From Sciurus carolinensis (taxonomy: Eukaryota > Chordata > Mammalia > Rodentia > Sciuridae), in assembly GCF_902686445.1 (NCBI RefSeq), contig NC_062226.1, forward strand, positions 12,496,001 to 12,560,000: a stretch of 64,000 nt of DNA. The letters are read 5' to 3'. This document shows, one piece after another, positions 56,431 through 64,000 of this stretch. The notes beneath the pieces were generated by a model, which saw only the letters and a list, made by a program, of their open reading frames with translations, was not told where the DNA came from and made no database searches. How positions within the stretch are numbered: the first letter of the stretch is position 1; the number at the start of each line of letters is the position of its first letter. Made by a program: the position numbers and the translations under genes.

Positions 56431-57294
56431 GAGGACAGGTAAATCTGGCAGATTATGTTAGTTCCTTTCACCCTTGACCTAAGCCTGACCTTGAATCCTC
56501 ACGGGCTATTTCAAAGCAGTTTCCACCAGGATTCGCAGAGGAAACAGCATAACCTTCTTACCTATAGCAGAGGACCCAGCCTGGAGGAGTCAAGTAAAGA
56601 GATATTGCATCAGAGAAACTCAGCCAGGGCCTGATGCCGCCCAAGTAGCTCCAATCTGAAGGCAGATACCTGGCTGAACAGCAATTTAGCTTAATCTACT
56701 AGCTACCACTTGAACGTGGGTCACATCTTGCACATTTTTAAATTCCTGGCACAAAGGACAGTACCTGATATACAATTGATGCTCACTAAATATTTGCACG
56801 GGCAGTAGGAGGTTGTGGCATCTTCTGGGAGGTTGAACACCAGGAGGTGTGAGAAGATGGCTTGTCCAGAGGCCATGGAAGCTCAGTGTAACACCCCTAT
56901 TCCCATACCTGCCCCATGCACCTCTTGCATTTGGCTGCTCACCTACATCCTTAATTATAAACCAGTAAATATGTTTCCCTTAGTTCTGTATGCCATCCTA
57001 GCCAATTAACTGAATCAAAGGAGAGGGTTGGGAAATCAGTTTGTAGCCCCAGACTTGTGATTGGCATTGAATTGGGGGCAGTTTTGTGGGGTCGGTCCCT
57101 TAACCTATGGGATCTGACACTGTCTCCAGGTAGGTAGGGTCAGAACTGAATTACAGCATAAGATATCCAGTTGGTGGCCACTGGAGAACTGCCTGGCATG
57201 TGGGGGAGGCCTCACATGTCTTGTCACAGAAGTGATCCACATTTAGAGTGTGAGAGAGTAGGAAAAAGCAGTGTTTTTTTTTACTCTGCCATTA

Positions 57295-57420
57295 GTGAGC
57301 AGAAAAGACTTTAGAATCAGGACTCAATATGAATCCCAGCTTTGTCACTTGCTAGCTGTGTTAATCTGGGCAAGAAACTTTACCTTTGTAAAATGAGACT
57401 GACTATAAATAATAAAAACC
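57295..57420 (+). repeat. MIR relic
   Basis: GTCACTTGCTAGCTGTGTTA and TTTGTAAAATGAGACTGAC. Confidence 0.8.
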
Positions 57421-57490
57421 CTCTACCACCTTCCAGCCTTGTTACTTTGGGAGGATCAGTTGCCTAACATAACATCTTTGTTTGCTATTC

Positions 57491-57676
57491 TGTGGGGGCA
57501 GGATACTAAGGACTGAACCCAGGGACACTTTACCACTGAGCGATATCCTCAGACCTTTTAAATTTTTATTTTAAAACAGGACTTGCTTAGTTGCAGAGGC
57601 TGGCCTCAAACTTGCTGTCCTCCTGCCTCAGCCTCCCCAGTAGCTAGGACTGCAGGCATGTGCCACAGAGGCCAGC
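57491..57676 (-). mobile_element. B1-dID dimeric SINE
   Basis: GACTGAACCCAGGGACACTT (ID) then TGTCCTCCTGCCTCAGCC (B1). It supplies a decoy AATAAA-like site on the minus strand. Confidence 0.88.
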
Positions 57677-57969
57677 TCCAATTTTCTTATTTAAATGGAG
57701 GTAATATATATCTGTCAAGTTTACTATGCACTATAAAGCTGAGTCTAGCTCACAATGGCTATATTTTGAATGCATGAATGAATGAATGAAAAAATAATTG
57801 GGGGTGGGAGTTAACCCAGCACCCAAGGATGGGCCAAAATAAACCACATGTCTATCAACAACAGGCAGTAGGCCCTGGGCATCTGATTACAGTGAATATC
57901 GATAATAAGGATAAGAGTGGAAAATGACAGAAAGACTGTTAAGATCAGAAAGAGAAGAAACCAGCATTT

Positions 57970-58811
57970 GTTAGGTAGCTACTATGTGCAATTTATTCAC
58001 AATGCAAAAATAAGAATGTCTTCTATGTTCCAGGTATTATGCCAGTCACAATCTAATTGGCAAAATAATAACAATACTTAGGCTTAAAATAAAAGCGTTA
58101 GATTGAACTGAGGGTCAATACTGGAGGTTTTAGGATAGAGGGTAAAGGAAGGGTTCCCAGAGGACCTGATAAGAAAGGTGAAAAGGCCTGGCCTGTTGGT
58201 AAGGAGTAGAGAAGTGGTCCAGGCAGAGATGGAGCATGCATGAAGTTGATACAGAGCTAAAGCACTTTCTTGTTGCTCTAAATACAGGTACTTAGAGATC
58301 ATCCACCCCAATTGACTCTGTCCTCTGTAGCTATTATTCTTTCCAACTTATTTAGATTTTATCATTTTGTGGAAATGGGCCTCTAGCAAAGGGGTTCAGT
58401 CACAGTGGAAGGCCCACATCTGTCTGAACAGAGTTTAAAATTAGAAATAGGGCCTGACTTACTGTTTAAAAAAGGAGGCTCCTGAGATGAGGAGCAGGTA
58501 GTGCAAAGCCTGCCAATGATCCCCATGTCTTGGCGACATCATGGTCAAGGCAAATGCCCCAGTAAAGACCCTCTTCCAGCAGCAGATGTTCTCTGAGGGT
58601 AACCATGCCAGAAGACTCAGAGTAGAATAAGCAGGTGGAAGGAGGAAGAGAATGAGCAAATCTGAGTGTCCCAATGGACGGCAGAGCCTTGCCTGAACTG
58701 ACACCACAGCAACAAACTTCAAGTGGGTGGGGATGGGGTAGGAGGTGCCAACTTTCCACCTATGGGATCCATCAGAAACAGGTTGGAGTGTGGCTGGGCT
58801 CTGATGGACTT
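57970..58811 (-). other. MRRF: Probable MRRF 3' UTR
   Basis: Sequence downstream of the MRRF stop is free of recognised SINEs until about 57.7 kb. The first AATAAA on the minus strand is at 57,992-57,997 (GTGAATAAATTGC), which would give a 3' UTR of about 830 nt. The end is inferred only from this signal. Confidence 0.5.
57992..57997 (-). terminator. MRRF: Candidate MRRF poly(A) signal
   Basis: AATAAA on the minus strand, the first exact hexamer after the stop codon. A second lies in the B1-dID SINE near 57,565. No transcript evidence is available. Confidence 0.45.
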
Positions 58812-58889
58812 TCATCCAAGGAGTTCTTTGGTCTTCACTGCCAGATGCCTGTCTATCTCTGCAACTGTGTCATCGGCCATTTGGCTGAT
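58812..58889 (-). CDS. MRRF: Mitochondrial ribosome recycling factor, last coding exon (partial gene)
   Basis: 26 codons including the stop, read after a good acceptor (TTCTTACAG), give ISQMADDTVAEI then DRHLAVKTKELLG and TGA. This is the C-terminal helix of the mitochondrial ribosome recycling factor, a three-helix-bundle/hinge protein that with EF-G2mt splits post-termination mitoribosomes. Only one residue differs from the human tail as I recall it (Ile for Leu in AELDRH). The exon starts in phase 0. I looked for the preceding exon (ending EKQ) on the minus strand up to 64,000 and did not find it, so the rest of the gene lies beyond the window. The orientation matches PTGS1, as in human. 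Confidence 0.94.
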   Translation of the reverse strand: MSQMADDTVAEIDRHLAVKTKELLG

Positions 58890-59029
58890 CTGTAAGAACA
58901 CAAAAAGAGATAGCCTGATAACCATAGCTACAGAAAGATAGGGGACAAACATTTCATAAATATGAAAAGGTTATCTGGGAAATAATTACAGTGATAAAAG
59001 TTCACATTAACTGAGTGCCAGCAAGCTAT

Positions 59030-59200
59030 ACTAAGAACTTTATATATACATTCTTGTCAATTCCCAACAGTAACTACTATTATCCCCATTTTGCAGAAAA
59101 GGAAATTGAAATAGCTGGATCACTATTTATACAGGGTACAGAGCTAGAAAGTTGCAATGCCAAAATCTAATCCATGGTAGTCTGATTCCACAGCCAATGT
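59030..59200 (-). repeat. MIR relic
   Basis: TATCCCCATTTTGCAGAAAAG and CAGAGCTAGAAAGTTGCAATG in reverse-MIR order. Confidence 0.75.
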
Positions 59201-59339
59201 TCTTAACTATTATATGAAACAAAGAAGCCAGACTGTCTCTTAATGGGCCTCAAGAATTTTTACACCTTGGCTACTTGGCCAGTTTAGAATGTTTTCAGAT
59301 GAAGGGATAAAAAGAATATTAAGTTCCCAAGAGTTAAAC

Positions 59340-59961
59340 AGAAAGAAAAATTGCCTCCAAAAAAGATAGAGTACATCTGGTTAACAAACATGGAAAATTC
59401 AATAGACACTGACTGAAAAATGCAAATTAAAACAAGATACAGTTTAGCTATCATAGTTAGCAAAATTTGATGTGGTTTTTAATTACAATATTCAATCCCG
59501 GCAAGCTATAGTAAAATGGATAAGCTCATAGATCACTGATAGGAATTTCAATGATACAATTTCATATCATTTAATCCCCAAATTTTCAACTGGGAAACTA
59601 TCAAATGAACAGAATCTAAAAATTTTTTCTTAAGCTCTATGCACATAGATATTTATCCTGATCTTATTTTCAATAATAACAAATTAGAAAACCCAAAGTT
59701 ATGGAATGGGGAAGTAGCTGAATATATACAGTCATTAAAAATGGGTAAGATGGTCTATTTCGCATGAAGAGCTGTATACCTGGGTAACATTTCAGTATTT
59801 ATTCCTGAAATGTTTGAATGCTTTATAACAAGCATGGATACATTTATAATCAAAACAAAAAAGTTTATTTCAACAATTCAAAATACTTATGATATATATC
59901 ATGGAAACATGATCATGCTATCCTTCGCTTAAAGCAAAAGCAAGATTCAAAATTCTGTGTA

Positions 59962-60002
<41 letters not shown>

Positions 60003-60290
60003 ATGTACATATATACATAGTACAAATGATCTATAAAATATGTAAACAAAAAAAAGACCTATTTTTTAAAACCAGAAGGAAACTTACCAAAATATTAACA
60101 GTGGTTATCGTTTAGTGATAGGAAGATAGGTAATGTATTATTCATGTCTTTTATCAGTCACACCCCACCTAGGACCTAGCACATCTCAAGTTCTCAGAAA
60201 GCATTTAGTAAGTGAATAATTATTGAAGTTTCCTGTGCTTTTTCTACGTTTTCCAAGTTTTCTGCAATAAGCATGTATACCTCTAACAAT
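59340..60290 (+). mobile_element. Old L1-type 3' region
   Basis: GAAAAATGCAAATTAAAAC, TCTATGCACATAGATATTTA and TTTCTGCAATAAGCATGTAT match old L1/HAL1 3' regions. A GT array is embedded. Strongly diverged. Confidence 0.6.
59957..60004. repeat. GT microsatellite
   Basis: GT-rich start then about 16 perfect GT units. Confidence 0.97.
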
Positions 60291-60854
60291 GAAAAACAAA
60301 AGCTGGCACGATTTACTAGGTACTAAAGCCTCCCCCTATGTCTATATGTCTATATGGGAGGAAGCTTAGGTACAAAGCTTTGAGGGTGACAGCATGGTGC
60401 CCAGGATCTGTGTGCTCAGCGCTACAGCAGCTGTCTGACATCTTTATTTTCCAACCACAAGCTCTGGTCAGGAATTGGGAACTAAATACACTGGAAAGAG
60501 TAGAAACTAAAAAAGACTTTCAGCAATTGGTCCCATGCAGGGAAGCAGCCAGCCAGCTCTCACCATAGCAACAGCTGTACATTTTTCAGCTGGAAAAGCA
60601 AAGCTCCTGGGATTGCCAGATACTTCTCTAGACTGGATTTAGAATGGCAGTTTGGTCCCTCCTCACTAAGCCAGTCACAACCCCTGGAAATGCTTCTGGC
60701 CCCTGCAGCTGCTCTGCATGGGGTGAAGTGCACTGCCCAGAAGCACTCCAGCCACAAGCCTCCTCTAGAGAAATGGCACTGAGGACAGTCTGGGCACAGG
60801 AATGGTGAAGAAAAGGAGAGAGACAGCACTCAGGGTAACAATCTGACAATCAGA

Positions 60855-60990
60855 GAGGCAAAGCACAAGTCACTTTCCCACTCTTGAGTCTCAGCTTCCT
60901 CATCTATCAAATGAGGATGCCAGTCCCTTCCTCAGAGTGGTTGTGAAAGTTAAAATCATGAATATACAAGCACATTTTAAACTGGGTATT
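60855..60990 (+). repeat. MIR relic
   Basis: GAGTCTCAGCTTCCTCATC, TATCAAATGAGGATGCCAG. Confidence 0.8.
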
Positions 60991-61429
60991 TGCTATGCAA
61001 ATATTTGTGTTACTATGATTTTTACTATCACTTCCTGAGTTCTCTTTCAAATTAATCAATCAATTGAAATATTTACGAACTTTTTACCATATTATAAATA
61101 CAAAGTGCCTTTGGGAAGAGTCTACCTGCAGGTTCATCTTTTCCATCTTTATCTAGCTTCTTAAAAGTACTGATGATCAACAGCAACACACCACATACAG
61201 CTCCCACTTGCTCAATGTTCACTTCATGCCAGGTACTACATGTTCACTGGGCTACATTTTCACACATGTTGCATAGAATCCTCACAACATAAGGGATACA
61301 ATTAGGTCTTTCTAACATATTATGAACGCTTTTTTCACCAGTCTGTTGCATAATTGTTTCTATTGTGCTAAAGTCTTTTGTCCTCTGTTACTTCAATCAA
61401 ATCCAACCACCTCACATAACCTCTGTAGA

Positions 61430-61560
61430 CCAGACAGGCATCCCCATTTTACAGAGGATTAACCAAGGCAGAGAACATTAACTGCTCTGCCCAAGATCAC
61501 ATAAAAAGTCAGTAGTGTGGTCAAGCTAGGAACTCACCCACCCATGAGGGTCAGTATGAT
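61430..61560 (-). repeat. MIR relic
   Basis: CCCATTTTACAGAGGATTAAC, CTGCCCAAGATCACATAAAA. Confidence 0.8.
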
Positions 61561-61759
61561 GCTCCTGCTTCCTCTGAGGGGTCTAGCACCTGGCCTAGTC
61601 CTTCCTCATTCCAGTCAGGTTATATTAGGGTCATTAAATGTGTCAATCCTGGTACCTTTAAAGTGACAAGGTTGGGGAGAGGAATGGAATGGACAAGTAG
61701 AATAAAAATTACCAAGGACCAGCAACCACATTAGTCACTTCTAAGTATGCTGTGTCACT

Positions 61760-61870
61760 TGATCTTCACATTAACCCTGTGGGAAGGTGCTACTGCTCAG
61801 AAGTCCAATTCATAGCTGAGAAGTAAAGGAGCTAGGATTTGAATCCAGGTCCATCTTAATTCTAAAGCAA
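61760..61870 (-). repeat. MIR relic
   Basis: GAGCTAGGATTTGAATCCAGG in reverse-MIR orientation. Confidence 0.75.
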
Positions 61871-63079
61871 GAGTCCTTTCATTATCATATGACTTGTGAA
61901 AATTATGATGTTATCATCAATATTATTGTCTTGAGCATTACATTTGTGCTTAACAAGTTCAGGGAAATGAAAGGCAGGAACAGAGATATGACAAGAGCAT
62001 AGTACACAGCTCTGGACAGGCTTGCACACAAGTCGTCCTTCCTGAGACTGGCTTGGGATCCCCACCGCTCACCAGTCCAGCCTCCCTGCCTGTGGCCCAG
62101 TCTGCCAAAAGCCCTCCCCTCCTTCATCCTCACCAGCACCGGCTTCACTCATCTCAGAGCAGCCTGTTTCTCAGAGAAAGGCAGCAGTGAAAGGATATTG
62201 GCCAGAATCACTGGTGGTTTCTGCCAAGTGCTTTAATGTTCAACAGACCCATTTACAGCAAACTGAAGGGAAGGTGAAACAGCAGGCAGGCAGATGTCAG
62301 CGTCCTGAGCAGAAAGACCTCAGTCCTTCAGCAGAGCTGGCCAGGGCCGGGGAAGTACGGAGGGGCTGAGGGAGTTTGGGGTCAGATGCAACGGTTGAGA
62401 CAGAAACTACAACTGAATCATTTCACTCTAACATACCAAAGACGAAAGAAACACGTATTATAGAGTTCAAAAAAACATGACCTCAAAAGAATTTTGGAAA
62501 ATTTTTTTAAAAGAAAATCTCACAAAAAATGAAATAAAAATTGTTCATAATTCTATCACCTGGTATGTATAAACTGCCAACTGTTCTATATGTGACTTCT
62601 CTTTATAAAAATGATATGTTATATAACCTACCATTTTAAGAAAGTATATTCTAAAAAGGTTTCCATTTCTGTAAAAATATTTTTACTGTTTTTCTATACA
62701 GGTTTCAACAAGTAGATATAAAACAATTGTTTCCCACTGTCAGAAATTTAGACAGGTATTATATATAATACATCAATGAACATTCCTGTAGGTAAAAAAA
62801 CTCTTAACAATTTAATTTGGATACATTCCTAAGTTACTAACTGAATTAGAAATATATGTGTTTTGGCACATAGTGCCATATTATCCTCTAGAAAGGCTAT
62901 ATAGATTTATATTAAAAAACAATCTTCTCTGACAGTATAGAAGTAAAAGCAATACTTTCAAGACATCAATATTTTAAGCTCACATTAAAACTTCTAGGTT
63001 CAAGTTTCAGAAGTTATAAAAAGCAAAATTTCAATACACATGTTTTAAAAACCCTAAGTGATTTGGACAGTATATATCA

Positions 63080-63600
63080 AGAACCTTAAAAATATGTATT
63101 TCCTCTACATAGTAATTCCAGGCTTAGGACATTCTATCCTAAGGAACCACAAAGACTTATAATAATGATATGCACTGCAACCTTAAAATTAAAAAGAAAT
63201 TAAAACAGACTAAAATGTCCAAAAAGAGGGCTTCAAAACTTGAATCAAGAGTAAAACCACAAGACAAACTATTTAGCAGCCATTAGAAATGGTCATTTAT
63301 AAAAGTTTTTCAAGACACAAGGAAATGCTAATGTCTTTAATGCCAAATGGAAAATTAAAAGCTTGATGCAAAATTGTATATATACTATATACAATGAATC
63401 ATGTTTAAAATTACATAGTATTAAAAAAAAATAAATGACAGAAGAATTATTACAAAATGTTAAGAGTAGCTGCTTGTGCAATGTGGGCTTATGGGATGCA
63501 TTTTTCCCCATTTCTGAAAATAGTCTTTTGTACTCTACATTTTCTATAATGAGCAGACATTACTTTGATAATCAGGAATAAAAAAGTAAACAAATTTTTT
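63080..63600 (+). mobile_element. Old L1-type 3' region
   Basis: TAGCAGCCATTAGAAATGG, CATTTTCTATAATGAGCAGAC and other words of diverged L1/HAL1 3' ends. Confidence 0.6.
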
Positions 63601-63829
63601 AAAACTGTTGATGAAGCAACAATCCACTGCAGCCTTGTTTATATGAAATAAAACAAAAAACCCACACCAAAAAACTTCATTTTGGTGACTTCTGACAGGG
63701 AAAAAGAATAAAATGAAGCATACATGAGGTTGTCTCCTGAATATTTTCCTATCCAAACTTTAATTATGTAATAGCAAATGAAGTTACTACCAATAAGGTA
63801 AGAACAAACACTCAGATGACAGTATCTTT

Positions 63830-64000
63830 AAGCTGAGTGTGGTAGTGCACAGCTGTAATCTCAGTGACTTGGGAGACTGAGGCAAGAGGATCACAAATTT
63901 GAGGCCAGTCTCAGTAACTTACCTAAGCCCTGCCTCAAAGTGAAAAAAGGGGTGGGGATATAGCTCAGTGACAGAGCATCCCTGAGTTCAATCCCCAATA
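63830..64000 (+). mobile_element. B1-dID dimeric SINE, cut by window end
   Basis: GCTGAGTGTGGTAGTGCACAG (B1) then GTGGGGATATAGCTCAGTG (ID). The tail lies outside the window. Confidence 0.9.

Larger units (their letters stand above)
54161..57490. other. Intergenic downstream of MRRF
   Basis: AT-rich. A MIR lies at 55.10-55.29 kb and a repeat-free block at 55.93-56.43 kb. No coding gene supported. Confidence 0.55.
58890..63830 (-). other. MRRF last intron (partial)
   Basis: AT-rich intronic DNA. It contains MIR relics (59.03-59.20, 60.86-60.99, 61.43-61.56 and 61.76-61.87 kb), two old L1 3' regions (59.34-60.29 and 63.08-63.60 kb) and a GT microsatellite. 62.4-63.0 kb is AT-rich and unassigned. 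No MRRF exon other than the last was found. Confidence 0.7.

Noticed and set aside
62187..62369. Possible small exon or lncRNA in the MRRF intron.
   Set aside because: An open frame of 60 codons without recognisable motifs or convincing splice sites. No support.
58890..64000. Penultimate MRRF exon (ending in the EKQ segment).
   Set aside because: I looked on the minus strand for its expected conserved words near an AG/GT pair and found none, so it must lie beyond the window.

Overview
This is nuclear DNA from a rodent, most likely a squirrel-family (Sciuridae) species. Three things point there. There is a vertebrate gene with GT-AG introns and a second gene's terminal exon. The SINEs are dimers of a B1 half and an ID half (B1-dID type), together with ID SINEs that carry the long A-rich tail I associate with ground squirrels and marmots. 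Ancient MIR, L2, MLT1 and L1 pieces common to all placental mammals fill much of the rest. The species cannot be fixed from the window.

Region 1 (about 0.1-20 kb, minus strand) is a complete PTGS1 gene (cyclooxygenase-1). All eleven coding exons are found with clean splice sites and add up to 1,809 nt, or 602 residues plus stop. The signal peptide, EGF module, membrane-binding helices, haem-peroxidase/cyclooxygenase domain and C-terminal STEL are all present. The 3' UTR of about 750 nt ends at an AATAAA at 120-125. The promoter is GC-rich without a classical TATA box. Introns hold L2, MIR, two oppositely oriented MLT1 LTRs (one split by a Tigger-like transposon) and squirrel SINEs. Intron 1 is only 92 nt.

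Region 2 (about 20-58 kb) is a 39 kb intergenic stretch with no protein-coding gene that I can support. It holds SINEs, MIR/L2 relics, five long CT or CTTC arrays, a decayed TCAAC-type tandem array (28.87-29.24 kb), an L1 3' end (37.1-37.4 kb), an orphan CpG island (37.54-38.22 kb), and several low-repeat blocks dense in homeodomain-like motifs (32.5, 36.3, 40.4, 46.3-46.8 and 56 kb) that look like conserved regulatory elements.

Region 3 (58-64 kb, minus strand) is the last coding exon of MRRF (mitochondrial ribosome recycling factor, 58,812-58,889), its 3' UTR, and about 5 kb of the preceding intron, which is AT-rich with old L1 pieces. The order MRRF then PTGS1, both on the same strand, is the order I know for human and mouse, so this is ordinary conserved synteny. 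The two genes are not functionally linked: MRRF recycles mitoribosomes, while PTGS1 makes prostaglandin H2 in the ER and nuclear envelope. I see no microbial-style system, CRISPR array or new gene family. The most interesting material is regulatory and structural.
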